From positions 1-56,704 of the forward strand of contig JABFUD020000274.1 of the NCBI GenBank assembly GCA_014529385.2: a DNA stretch of 56,704 nucleotides. Reading direction: 5' to 3'. The stretch's first letter is position 1. Every line of letters begins with the position of its first letter. The notes under the pieces were generated by a model. That model searched no databases, was not told the origin of the DNA, and was given only the letters and a program-made list of their open reading frames with translations. The position numbers were made by a program, and so were the translations under genes. Origin of the DNA: Adiantum capillus-veneris. Lineage: Eukaryota > Streptophyta > Polypodiopsida > Polypodiales > Pteridaceae. Positions 42,676 to 54,675 of this stretch are shown here, piece after piece.

Positions 42676-45600
42676 TCAGTCCACAAAGGGGAGTAAGCCC
42701 AAAGCTTTGCGGAAAGCTTCAAGCTTCTCACGAGACAATGCCTTTGTGAAAAGATCTGCAAGGTTGTCCTGTGTTGGCACATAAGCCAAGCTGATCTCTC
42801 CTGCTGAGAGCCTCTCCCTGACATAGTGGTAATGCACCTCAATGTGCTTTGTGCGAGCATGAAAAACTGGGTTCCTCGCAACTGCCAATGCGCTCTGACT
42901 GTCAGTGTAGATAGTGTTAGCAGTGTCCTGTCCAACACCCAAGTCAGCCATAAGGCGTCTGAGCCATACACACTCAACCGTAGCTGTGAAGACTGCCCTG
43001 TACTCAGCCTCACAACTCGAAGTGGCCACAGTAGGTTGCTTCTTGCTCAACCATGATATACATGAACTGCCAAGCATGAAACAAAAACCACTTGTGGACA
43101 CTCGCGTGTCAAAACAACCAGCCCAATCTGAGTCCGAAAAAGCACGTAAGTCTGGCGGCAATGATCCCCCCTTGGGATAAAACAAGCCAAGATGTAAAGT
43201 GCCACTAAGGTAGCGGAAAATCCTCTTGACAGCCTGCCAATGCTTAGACCCTGGGCTATGCATAAATCTACTGACTTGTGAGACTGCAAACTGAATATCC
43301 GACCTCGTGTTGCATACATAAATGAGGCAGCCAACAGCAGTTTGGTAAAGAGTGACATCAACAATATCGCCAGCATCATGTAGACTCAACTTCAAACCTG
43401 TTTCCATGGGAGTGGCAATAGGTTTGCAATCCTCAAGTCCAAACTTACATAGCAATGTCTCTATGTAACTTTTCTGACACAAGGCAATACCACCATCACA
43501 CTGCTTAAACTGTATGCCCAAATAATGATGCAACAACCCCAAATCTTTCATCTTGAAAGTAGCATTCAAATCAGCCTTAAATTCAGCAATCTGTCTCTCA
43601 TTTGGTCCAGTGATCAGCAAATCATCAACATAAAGAATCACAATGAGAAATACATCATCCTCACGCTTTACATACAATGTGCTTTCTGTTGGACTGTTAC
43701 GAAAGCCTCGTTTCACCAAATGAGTGTCAGCTTTCTCATACCAAGCACGAGGAGATTGCTTCAACCCATACAAAGCCTTCTTACATTTGCACACTTTGTC
43801 CTCTTGTCCTTTTATGACAAAACCGCGAGGCTGCGTTACATAAACTTCCTCAAATATGTCACCATTCAAGAAAGCAGTAACAATGTCTGATTGATGTACA
43901 TCCCAACCAAAATGAGCTGCCAATGCACATAGAAAACGCACAGTAGTCATACGACAAGTGGGAGCAAAAGTCTCTTCATAATCTATGCCTTTTTGTTGTG
44001 CATAACCCTTTGCAACAAGTCGAGCCTTATGGCGATCGATCTCACCATCCGGCGTGCGTTTCAACTTGTAAACCCACTTCGTACCAATGGCCTTTTTGCC
44101 AGGAGGCAAATCACATAAAGTCCATGTGTCATTCTCTATAAGTGCATCATATTCTGATTTCATGGCAGCAATCCAATTTTCTGAACTCTGTGCTTCATCA
44201 AAAGACAGAGGCTCCTCAACATCATGTAAACTAGACACAGCCAAAGCATAACAATCTGATGCATAAGATGCATGGCGAGAGCCTGAACGAGTACGACTAG
44301 ATAAAGGTGCATCCAATTTACTGTCACGCAAAGTGTGCACCAGCCATTTTGGCATACCTCTAGCCTGCTCATTTTCAGCCCTTTCCTCATCAAGTACATC
44401 ATGTACATCTGCATCAGTAATAGGCTGTTCTAAAACATTTTCAGAAACCCCCATAGGCTGTACATTTGCCTCATTGGAACTTACATTCGTATTTCCACCA
44501 CTGAAAAGAGGCAACAAAGTGTCATAAATGTCCTGTGAGCTTACATTACTGTCTCTAGTACATGACAGCAAGGGTTGAACAGAATCTTCCACAAACACTA
44601 CATCCCGTGAAACCAAAATACGTTTTGTTTGCGGATGATACAACCTGTAACCTTTGCTTTCAGCACTATAACCAACAAAAATACATTTGACAGCCTTATC
44701 ATCCAATTTTCTGCGCTGCACTTGTGGCACCAAAGCATATGCCAAACAGCCAAAAACACGCATGTGCTCAATAGAAGGTTTTCTATCATGCCATGCTTCA
44801 TATGGAGTAATAGACTGCAAAGCTTTCGTAGGACACCTGTTAAGTACATAAGTGGCAAACATGATGGCCTCAAGCCAAAAAGAATGCGGCAAAGCTTGAC
44901 TTTTGACCATACATCGTGCCATTTCCGTTAGTGACCTGTTTTTCCTCTCAGCAACACCATTTTGCTGAGGTGTATAAGGCACTGTACATTGGTGTTTTAT
45001 CCCACGGCTAGCCAGAAATGCATTAAATTCATGAGACATATACTCCCCCCCTCGATCGGAACGGAGGGTGCCCATAGTACATTTTGAGACATTTTCAGCC
45101 ATAGCCAAAAATTGTTTGAAGCACATAAAAACTTCGGACTTCGCTTTAAGCGGAAATACCCACGCATGCCTGGAGTAATCATCAATGAAAGTCACGAAGT
45201 ACAGGTAATTGCCCAAGGACGGAGTTTGCATGGGCCCACAAACGTCACTATGCACAAGCTGCAACCTGCATGTGGCCCTAACTGAACCATCCTTTGGAAA
45301 CTTAGAACGCTGCATTTTACCCAGAATACAGCCTTCACAAACATGGTTGATAGGTGCTTCAAGAGGCGGCAAAGAAGCAACCATATCAGATTTCTGCAAA
45401 CGCAGCAAACTGGCAAAATTCAGATGACCAAAACGTGCATGCCAAAGTTTTGCATCTGAAATAGCCCTTGAATCTGCAACAGCATTTGCAAAATTTTGTC
45501 CACACTTGTCATACAAAGTGAGCTTATACAGCCCACGGCACAAAAGCCCAGATGCAACAATTTCATCTCCAAAACTGAGATCATGAACTGTACATCTGTC

Positions 45601-46962
45601 ATCCACAAATTTGACTACAAGTCCAAGTCTAGCAAGTGCGGATACAGACAAGAGATTCTTCTTGATCCCAGGTACATAAAGTGCATCAACAAGTGTGAAG
45701 GAACTGCCATTAGCAGCAGTGAGCACAATCTTTCCAACTCCCTGAACTGGATAAGAGGCGTTGTTGGCACAAGTGACTGAATTCCCATGAGGGACAGACT
45801 CGAGAGAGGTAAACAATTCACGATGTGAGGTAATGTGCTTTGTAGCACCACTGTCGAAATACCACACATGTGAATCTGCAGCAACTGACAAGCATGCATC
45901 ATGGACAGCAGGATTGTAAGTGCACTCTGCGCTAAAAGCCCATTCTGCATCAACATCAGCATCACAATCTCCTTTCACAGAAGACTCAACAATGGCTGCA
46001 TTTGTAGTGGAACCAGCATTTGCAGTGGAACCACCCTCTTTCTTCTTAGCCTCTTTGGCCTTCAACTTAGGACACGACTTGATCAAGTGATCATTGGCTT
46101 TACAATAATGGCAACGCATCTTCTTTTTGCCCTTATCACCAGAATTGCCAGACGAAGTGCTGCCAGCAGAAGCATTAGGAACAGAATTTTTGCCACTCGC
46201 AGCAGAACCATAAGAAGTGGCTGCATTACTGTTACCACCCTTTCTTTGAGAAGCAATAAAAGCCTGTTCAACTGCACGCTGCCTAGTCCTGTTTTTTCTA
46301 GAAAGTGACTCTTGCAACAGCAATGTGCATAATGCATCAAACTTGACAACTTCAGGATTTCCTTGGGTCATCAGTCTCCGAGTACTAGCAAAAGTCTGGT
46401 AGGAATCTGGTAAGGCATCAAGAACAGTTTGCACAAGGGAACTGTCAGAAATGACTTCACCTGCAGAAATGAGTTGCTCATTGATATCCTTGACACTAGC
46501 AAGGAAAGTGTCCATATCATCTTCCTCATGCATAATCTTCGACTCTAGCTCTTTACGCAGCAAAGCAATTTTAGCCTCATTGCGGCTTGCATAAAGACCT
46601 GCTAGAATATCCCAAGCCTGTTTTGTAGATTTTGCTGAACGGATGTGAGGAATAATGGTGCGCTTCACAGACAACGCAATCAATGCATGAGCCTACGCAT
46701 CCTTAACATCCCAACGAGCTTGTTCTGCTGTAGGCAAAACAACTCTAACAGCTGCAATCCTTGCAGCAAGACCTGCAACATCCTCAATATCGCCTACATC
46801 TTCAGAACCAGGACGTACATCAATGCCCTGCACAATGTTCCAGACACCTTTTGACACAAGAACATGTTGCATCATATAAGCCCACATAGGGTAGTTGTCC
46901 CCATCCAACCTGTCCTCAGCAGCAAACATCTTGAACACATCTGTGTTGTTGTTGTCAGCCAT
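42676..46962 (-). pseudogene. Copia gag-pol polyprotein with one nonsense codon (B2)
   Basis: Same domains and catalytic residues as A2. A single TAG at 46693-46695 (CAG in A2) stops translation after about 89 gag residues. After it the frame is open for 1,335 codons from the next Met at 46683 to the end at 42676, covering the rest of gag, protease, integrase, RT and RNase H. Compared with A2 it keeps the four residues GLAA in gag. It is probably inactive unless the stop is bypassed. Confidence 0.93.
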
Positions 46963-47309
46963 GGTAAATGCTGCACCTGATGTGAAAACTGCCCGAAAAT
47001 AGGAGAAATGGAGCGGGAACAACTTGTGCTATATAGCACAAACCGTAGAAGACTATAAGGCACCTGTTATGCAGAAAACGGCACTGACAGAAAATCTGCA
47101 CAAAATGATGAAATAGCCTATGCAGTACTGCCCGTAGTGGAAACGGAGGCCGAAATGAGCCCAAATCAAAATTCTGAGCAGACCAAGCTCTTCGAGCTTC
47201 CAAAAATATTTGTCGACCTGCGAACGCTCGCCAAAGCTCATTGAAATCGGAGAAAGTGAGTAGGCGTGTGTTGGAGCAGCTGGCGACTAAGCCCGGGAGG
47301 ACGTGACCT

Positions 47310-47321
47310 GCTCTGATACCA
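47310..47321 (-). other. Primer binding site for initiator tRNA-Met (B2)
   Basis: The minus strand reads TGGTATCAGAGC, as in A2. Confidence 0.93.
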
Positions 47322-47323
47322 AT

Positions 47324-47550
47324 TGTTGGAATTAGGGTTGCAGAGAAACACACACAGCTTGGAGAAGACGAAGGAAGCTCAAGGCACACAATAGAGAGTG
47401 TGTTACTTAGTGTGCAATGGAAAGATAGATAGCCCTAGAGTGATGGGCGTATATACAATGCACGGGGGAAAAAACCTCCTAAAGAGGGAAAAAATGCCCC
47501 GGCGGTCCTAGTGTGTTCACACACATCACTACCACATGTATATGGTAACA
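47324..47550 (-). repeat. B2 5' LTR (227 bp)
   Basis: One difference from the B2 3' LTR (CTCCTAAAG against CTCTTAAAG). TCTAA follows at 47551, completing the target duplication. Confidence 0.95.
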
Positions 47551-47830
47551 TCTAATTGATTAACCCTAACGGTAATTAACCTAATCCTTCTTAATTAGCA
47601 AGGTTAGATTAAGATAAATTGTTAATAAATCAAAGATTAGACCTATGTATGCTTCTTAAACCTCTTTAAATTAATTAATCTCTGCTAATTATTGTAATTA
47701 AGCTTAGTAATATTAAGCTAATTAATTATCCTATCATATTATGGCTGAAATTAGCCAAATTAACCATGAATTAATGATAAATATATTAATTAAGCTTAGA
47801 TTAAGATGAGATAATTATCAGAGTTGCATT
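47551..47830. other. AT-rich DNA, no gene
   Basis: TTAATTA-rich sequence between B2 and the satellite. It may be very diverged satellite. No gene is seen. Confidence 0.5.
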
Positions 47831-50800
47831 AGACAGTCCTTAAGGTAGGAAAATTATCCTATAATTTTTTGAGTAATTTTCCTAATTAATTAGGCAGAAT
47901 TACTCTGTTTTTTGAGCTATTTAAATAGGGGAAATTAGTAAATTAATTTCAATTTCTATAATATATTTATCAGTGGTTAATTGGGCGTTAACACTAGGTT
48001 GGTAACCTAACAGGACATAAAAGTGTCCTTTCAGGGTTTTGAAAAAAACCTCCAAAACCATAGTAGATCCACTCATTTTGTAAAATCCTTCCATGAGGTT
48101 ATAGTTCAAGGCCCACAACACATGGAAAAAATAAGAAACTTGTAAAATTTCTCATCTTTTGCTCACACCAAGCCTCCAAAGTTGATGGACCAGTACATTT
48201 TCATCAAAATATTCATTTCTTACGTTTTGTTGCATAAAAATAAGATTAGGGATTTTTGTAGGACTTCAGATAAATTCCCTAGTTAACTTCAATGGGTTGG
48301 TGATCAAAACATAGGATTGCTTCTCACTCACTATTTTTTGTTTTGCCAAAAGAAATAGGTACAAAAAAGTTGAATTTTTACCATTCTGCAAACCTATCAT
48401 CAAAGTTTCTACAACCACACTCAATACAAATAATATATGCACGTTTTCGTAGTTCCCTATTGTCCTTTAGGTTAATAAGGAGCCATGGAGCATGTCAAAA
48501 GAATAATACATCTCTTACCAAGGGGAATCTTCGGGACAAAGATGAACTGCTAAATACAACAAACATGAAAAAACTGGGTTCAACATTATGAGTTGTAGAA
48601 TCCCATAGAAACTATTCAATTTCTAGGAAAATTTGATCCTTATGACTAGTTATGGCTGCTACGTACAAAATGCATGTAGTTGTCACAAGAAACTAACAAT
48701 ATTGAAAAAGCTATACTTGATATACTAGAATGTTTCGTTTTCTTCTATAATTGAAAAAATCAACCATCGTTGTCTACTATGCAAAATAGGGTATTAGGTG
48801 CCCCAAAACTCAAGGAATATTAGCTTTATGTTACAATATGTGATATAGAAAATCAAAACTGCATTTGGATATCATGAAAGCCACCAAAAAAAATCATAGA
48901 AGAGCTAAAATTGGCTAAAAAACAAGATTTGATAATTTTTGTAATTTGGTCATAACTTACAACTTTAACATTTATTTCTCCCTAGAAGCATCAGGACATG
49001 TTGAGGACTACTAAAGATAGTTCTGTAGCATTATAGACCTCACAAACATGAATTTTAGAGTGGTATAGTTGCAAAAAGTTGAAAAAAGCCAAAAACAGGA
49101 CCCGTTTTTTCACACAGTTTAGGTTGTGAAATGTTGTGCAAGGACAAGGTTAAAGATGGAATTGATATTTCAAAAAAATGTCGAGTTTTTTTCAACTCAT
49201 GAGACAGCTTTCTAGACAGATAGCACCTCAAAATCCATTTTAAAACTCTTGACATAATTCAAGGAAAATGGTCACTTAACAGGACATAAAAGTGTCCCAA
49301 GACATAAAAGTGTCCCATTACCAACCTAGTGTTAAGAAACCCGTGATAATTAGAAAAAGCTCAGATAATGAATCTAGCTAATTAATTAGGTAGAATTACT
49401 CTGTTTTTTTACCAATTTAAATAAAGGAAATTAGTAAATTGATTTCAATTATGGAGATACATTTATTAGTGGTTAATTAGGTGTTAAGGAACCTATAATA
49501 ATTAGGAGAAGCTTAGATAATTAATTTAGCTAATTAATTAGATATAATTACTGTGTTTTTTGAACAATTTTAATAGGGGAAATTAGTAAATGGAATTAGA
49601 ATTCTTCCATGTAATTATCAATAGTTAATTAGGTGGTCAATAACCCGTGATAACTAGGAGAAGTTCAGAAAGTTAATTTAGATAATTATTTTAGCTAAAA
49701 TACTCTATTTTTTGAGCAATTTTAATAGGGGAAATTAGTAAATGGAATTCAAATACTTCCATATAATTATCAGTGGTTAATTGGGTGTTCAATAACCCGT
49801 GATAATTAGAAGAAGTTCAGAAAATTAATTTAGCTAATTATTTTAGCTAAAATACCCTATTTTTTGAGTAATTTAAATAGGGGAAATTAGTAAATGGAAT
49901 TCAAATGTTGTCATATAATTATCAGTGTTTAATTAGGTTCTCAAAAACCCGTGATAATTAGGAGAAGATCAGAAAATTAATTTAGCTAATTACTTTAGCT
50001 AAAATACCATTTTTTGAGCAATTTAAACAGGGGAAATTAGTAAATGGAATTCAAATGCTTTTTTATAATTATCAGTGGTTACTTAGGTGTTAAGAAACCC
50101 GTGATAATTAGGAGAAGCGCAAATAATTAATCTAGATAATTAATTAGGCAGAATTACTCTATTTTTTGAGAAAATTAAAAAGAGAAAATTAGTAAATGGA
50201 ATTCGAATGATGTGATATATTTATCAGTGGTTAAATAGGTGTGTGAAATCTTGTGATAATTAGGAGAAGCTCAGAAAAGTAATTTAGATAATTACTTTAG
50301 CTAAAATACACTAATTTTTGAGCAAATTAAATAGGGAAAATTAGTAAATGGAATTCAAGTGCTGTGATATATTTGCCAGTGGTTAATTAGGTGTGTCAAA
50401 ACCTGTGATAATTAGGAGAAGCTCAGAAAATTACGCTGTTTTTAGGGGTAAATTAAAGGGGGAAATTAGTAAATCATGTGCTATGATTACATGCTATTTT
50501 TTAGAGCTGTATTATCGGGTAAAGAGGCCGTGATAATTATGCCAAGGTTAGAAAAGTAGTATAGATATTTATCTAAGTCAAATTATACTAATTCTAGCTA
50601 AAAAGTAAATTAAAGGGGGAAAGTAGTAAATTAAAGGGGGAAATTAGTAAATCGTGCACTATAATTACATGCTATTTATCAGAGTTGTATTATAGGGTCC
50701 AGAGGCCGTGATAATTATGCCAAGGTTAGAAAAGTAGTATAGATATTTATTTAAGTCAAATTATACCATTTCTAGCTAAAACGTAAAGAGGAAAATTAGT

Positions 50801-51560
50801 AAATCATGTGCTATAATTACATGCTATTTATCAGAGCTGTATTATAGGGTCAAGAGGCTGTGATAATTATTCCAAGGTTAGAAAAGTAGTATAGATATTT
50901 ATTTAAGTCAAATTATACCATTTCTAGCTAAAAAGTAAAGGGGAAAATTAGTAAATCATGCGCTATAACTACATGCTATTTATGAGAGTTTTATTATAGG
51001 GTCAAGAGGCCGTGATAATTATTTCAAGGTTAGAAACGTAGTATAGATATTTATCTAAGTCAAATTACACTATTTTTAGCTAAAAACTAAAGAGGAAATT
51101 TAGTAAATCATGATATATGATTACATGCTATTTATCAGAGATATATTATAGTGTAAAGAGGCCATGATAATTATGCCAAGGTTAGAAAAGTAGTATAGAT
51201 ATTTATCTAAGTCAAATTATACCATTTTTAGATAAAAATTAAAGAGGGAAATTAGTAAATCATGCTATATGAATACATGCTATTTATCACAGTTGTATCA
51301 TAGGTTAAAGAGGCCGTGATAATTATGCCAAGGTTAGAAAAGTAGTATAAATATTTATCTAAGTCAAAATATACTAATTTTGGTGGAAATTTCAAGGGGA
51401 AATTAGTAAATCATGCTATATGATTACATTCTATTTATCACAATTATTTTATATAATAAAGAGACCGTGATAAATATGTCAAGGTAAAAAAAAGTAGTAC
51501 AAGTATTTATTTAAGTCAAATTATCCTAAATTTAGCTGAAAATTGAAGATGAAAATTATA
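47831..51560. repeat. AT-rich satellite, ~152-bp monomer, about 16 units
   Basis: The landmark GTGATAATTA recurs near 49343, 49494, 49647, 49799, 49951, 50101, 50253, 50405, 50530, 50708, 50860, 51012, 51164, 51316 and 51467. Most steps are 150-153 bp. All units share GGGAAATTAGTAAAT and ATTATCAG-like phrases. Units before about 50440 carry GGAGAAG and TTTTTTGAGCAATTTAAATAG. Units after it carry TGCCAAGGTTAGAAAAGTAG and ACATGCTATTTATCAGAG, so there are two subfamilies. One unit at about 47831-47991 is cut off from the rest by a TIR element. No coding content. Confidence 0.92.
47992..49331. mobile_element. Non-autonomous TIR element flanked by TTAA (1,340 bp)
   Basis: It has perfect 14-bp terminal inverted repeats CACTAGGTTGGTAA and TTACCAACCTAGTG, with TTAA immediately outside both (47988-47991 and 49332-49335). 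It lies inside a satellite monomer; removing it and one TTAA restores the GTTAAGAAACCC phrase seen in other monomers, so the ends are exact. Subterminal AACAGGACATAAAAGTGTCC occurs at 48009-48028 and 49278-49297, with a further partial copy at 49300-49316, and can form a GGACA/TGTCC hairpin. No transposase frame is present. TTAA fits piggyBac-like insertion; a TA target with a one-base-longer repeat fits mariner-like insertion. The CACTA start is probably coincidental, as the 3-bp flanks do not match. Confidence 0.85.
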
Positions 51561-52091
51561 TAACTAAGTTGGAAAATAATAATATAATTACTAGAGGTCA
51601 AAAATATCCTTATCTACTTGTGGTTATTATACCATAGTTAATTAGTGAGGTTAGTAAATTATAATTGACCAAAAGTCCTATTTCTAGCAAATGATTAATT
51701 AAAATAAATAGACTTTGTGGTTAAAAGTTTTTAGAAAAATTATAGTAAGTATAAACCTATGATATCAAGTTAAGGAAATGAAATCTTTAAGAGAAATTAA
51801 ATACAATAAATATTAAGCCCAAAATAAGTAAATTATTAGTTTAAAAGTTGATAGGAAAATTAGGAAAAAGATATAGAAAATTATAAGAAAGTTAGGAGAG
51901 CTTAGAAAATCCTTAGGGAAGCGGTGGAAGAAGTTATCATGCTTATATAGACAAATAAGAAATTACTAGGTCAAGAATTTATCAATTAAGACTATAAATT
52001 TAACCTTGGATGGGTTACGATTAAATACAAAGGGTAAGTTTAGATTTTGAACTATTTACCTAATAATTAGATGTCCTTCTTATAAGGATAA
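51561..52091. other. AT-rich DNA, no gene
   Basis: Diverged AT-rich sequence with TAGGAAAATTA-like phrases after the satellite. No gene is seen. Confidence 0.5.
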
Positions 52092-52259
52092 GAAGTTAGG
52101 ATACCAAAAAGGACCCGAGCAAATCCTACATCTGATGATGAGGACGTAGCTCCAAAACGAACTAGAACATCGCATGACGACGAAGCCGGGCCTAGTAGTA
52201 GGCCTACGGAGGAGAGTCCTCAGGCGCCAGCGCAACAACAGATGGCCAATCAATCCTAG
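52092..52259 (+). CDS. Short acidic/basic ORF, possible terminal exon
   Basis: Open for about 55 codons from after an in-frame TAA (52089) to TAG 52257-52259, with no Met of its own. The peptide has DDEDVAPKRTRTSHDDEAG followed by a Ser/Pro/Gln-rich tail (PSSRPTEESPQAPAQQQ). The composition and higher GC contrast with the AT-rich surroundings and look like a disordered protein tail with a possible nuclear signal. It could be a last exon of a gene or of a retroelement gag. No family recognised. Confidence 0.35.
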   Translation, partial: EVRIPKRTRANPTSDDEDVAPKRTRTSHDDEAGPSSRPTEESPQAPAQQQMANQS

Positions 52260-54370
52260 CTGGGTTTTCCATTATTCAATTAAGTCTTTTATTAGTTTAA
52301 GTTCTTTTATAGTTAGCATTGCATACGTAAGAAGGATAAACTGACTGAAAACGGAAGGTAACTTCCAATGTACATTTGTTTATAATATAGGAAAGAATTG
52401 TTTGGGTTAAAACTGGTTGAATTAGGAAAGATATGTTTGATCATCCTTAAGACAGCTTGTCTCAAGACACCTCCGACTCCTTGATATAAATTGATGATAA
52501 TGATTGGCTTTCTAGCCACGGTTAAGTCGGTTACCCCCATGAACGATGAGTTTCTACTCCGTGTCATGTCTTGATGTTTCTACATAAGTTAGGATACCGT
52601 TTTTATCCTAGGGGAGCCGCCCGGTTGTATGGGCAACTGGTTTGGTGTATAGGCACCCGGAACCTTGGGTGGGGGTTTATCCACTCCGGATTTGAATAAG
52701 GAATGGGTGCCGTTTTATACCCTTAGGTGGTCTTGAGACAAGAAGAGTACTGGTCATGGTTATATAGACAATGTTTTGATTGACAGTACCCTGTCTTAAG
52801 TTTAAAGATGTCTGTTTTCTAAAGGAATGCTTTCAATGCTGTCTTCAAGGAATTACTGTGATGAAACGTTAAAAGAAACCATTATTTTAAATGTTTAAAA
52901 CAATGTGATAGTAAGATAAACGAATCATGTGTGAGTGCGGGGCGGTAAGTGGGGATTGACTAAGGTTGTCAATCATGGACGGGTGGACCTGATTAGTCAG
53001 GTAACTATCCATCCCTGTGCACTAAAACGTTTAGAAAACTTCTTCACTTGGAAGAGGAGTCCACCAGCAGCTGTGCCATCACATCCGTTAGGGGGAAAAA
53101 AGTGTTCGTTGAGGATACCTTAGCCCAATTGTGGCAGTTATAGGGCCGAAATAGTTTTTTGGACTTTTAATACGTTGTCCCATTTCCGCTGTGAGACAGG
53201 ACTAGGTCTTCTTCTAAGGCTATAGACCCAAGCCATTGTCAATGGTAAAGGTCTATTCCTTGGATTTTTCTTGTTTAGAGACTCTGATTTTTATTAGACC
53301 TAGAGACCTGTCAAAGATCCCATCCCGATCTTGGTGTAGGCGGTTGGGGATCTTACACAAATGGTGGTCTTGGCTGTTACCAACCTTGCTCTTGGCACTG
53401 GGGATGCATGATGGGCATAGCGAACTTTGGAGTTAGCGGGGTTAGCATGTTAGTGGGAGGTTAGTTGAGGGAAACATCAAGATGATGCAAGACACTAGTG
53501 ACGTCATTTGCTAGCATTGAGAGTGGCCCGGGGTATCATGGTGTTGGTGCATTAATCCTAGCATGCTCATGTTTCCTTGCGGGTTGATAGGGAGTGCCTT
53601 ATGTGAATGGGGTGGTCATGACCAGTAACTTAACCATGGTATGGGTGGAGATTAGTGATGATGGTGATGTTGCTAATGCTAAAATACCCATGTTTGCAAC
53701 AAAGCATGATACCACAAGCTCCCTAGCTTGGGAGGTGCATTATGTGCTTAGTGGTGCATGGAATGTAGAGTGCATGGAGCTTGGGTGGTGCCTCTAGTAT
53801 GTTCTTCCTTCACTTATCTGTCATTTTGTGCTTAGCGGAGGCCTCTTTATATAGGTCTAAGAGGTGTTCTTTACCTAATGGTTCTTACAGATATCTATTG
53901 GTCAGTGTAGTGAGTCTAGATGCCTCTCTAGTTAGAGAGATAGAAAGGGAAGAAGGTAGAGATAGACAAAGGAAAGTAAAGAGTGGGGTGGGGAGTTTTT
54001 TACAATCCACTAGCCGTTGGCGAGGTTATTAGAAAAAATTGGGGGTCGGGGCATTTACAAGGGGTTTTGTTGATGGTTCGGGTGGCTGGTGTGAGGTTCA
54101 TGCCTCTACAATTGGTGTTTTGTTGCGTGATGCCAAGATGCTACGCATTTGTCCGTTTCAGGGCTGGCCAGGGCATGCCTTTCATGTCACTTCTTATTTC
54201 GGTGTCACTTCCGCGTGTTTTTGGTATTTTTCTTCTTTTGTCGATGTCATGGTGCTCGTTTCCTTTGCTTTGTTTACTTTTTGTGTGTGTGTATGGCGTG
54301 CAGTGTACGTTTGGATGTATGTGCGTGTGATCATGAGTGCATATGTGCGTGCTCATGAGTGTATGTAACC
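52260..54370. other. No supported gene
   Basis: Mixed-composition DNA that could include 3' untranslated or LTR sequence. A 13-bp inverted repeat CTTGTCTCAAGAC lies at 52456-52468 with its complement at 52730-52742. The phrases CCATTGTCAATGG (53235) and GAGACCTGTCAAAGATCCC (53303) were noted but not identified. Frames of 60-115 codons occur but show no motif. Confidence 0.4.
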
Positions 54371-54605
54371 ATTGGTGTGTGCTTGTAAGTGTGAGAGCAA
54401 GAGTGTGTGTGTGGGAATGAGAGTATAGGAGATGTATTATTATTTATTCTATTTTTATTATTATTTTACGTGCTGCTACACACAAAAGAGCGTGAGTGTG
54501 AGTGAGAGAGAACGCGCGAAGGTATGGTGGGGAGAGAGAGAGCTGGTGTGTGTGTGTGTGTGTGTGTGTAGCTATGGGTGTAGAAGTAGGTGTGTGTGTG
54601 TGTGT

Positions 54606-54649
<44 letters not shown>

Positions 54650-54675
54650 CCATTTGTGCATGTGAGTTTGCAAGT
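54371..54675. repeat. (GT)n and (GA)n microsatellites
   Basis: (GT)n at about 54545-54569 and 54590-54605, then (GA)n at about 54608-54646. The Arg-Glu, Ser-Leu and Val-Cys rich frames over it are repeat artefacts. Confidence 0.9.

Larger units (their letters stand above)
24622..47550. repeat. Segmental duplication, copy 2 (~22.9 kb)
   Basis: Same order and content as 176-23084. The left edge continues smoothly into the spacer integrase remnant, and the right edge is element B2 with its own matching target duplication TCTAA. Both flanks therefore look ancestral. Single-base indels relative to copy 1 are almost all losses in copy 1. Confidence 0.97.
42374..47550 (-). mobile_element. Ty1/copia LTR retrotransposon B2 (young, one gag stop)
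   Basis: Complete 5,177-bp element: 5' LTR 47324-47550, primer site 47310-47321, gag-pol 46962-42676, polypurine tract at about 42601-42610, and 3' LTR 42374-42600. Target duplication TCTAA is present on both sides (42369-42373 and 47551-47555). The LTRs differ at one position. This is the ancestral insertion; A2 shares its left half. Confidence 0.97.

Noticed and set aside
47992-49331. CACTA superfamily assignment from the CACTA...TAGTG ends
   Set aside because: The 3-bp flanks are TAA and TTA and do not match, while 4-bp TTAA does. The inner terminal sequence gives no further support.
52456-52742. Small TIR transposon bounded by CTTGTCTCAAGAC
   Set aside because: The inverted repeat is 13 bp, but no target duplication or second copy was seen.
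53594-53797. 67-aa plus-strand frame as a gene
   Set aside because: It is a single short frame without motif, start context or neighbouring exons, within the length expected by chance.
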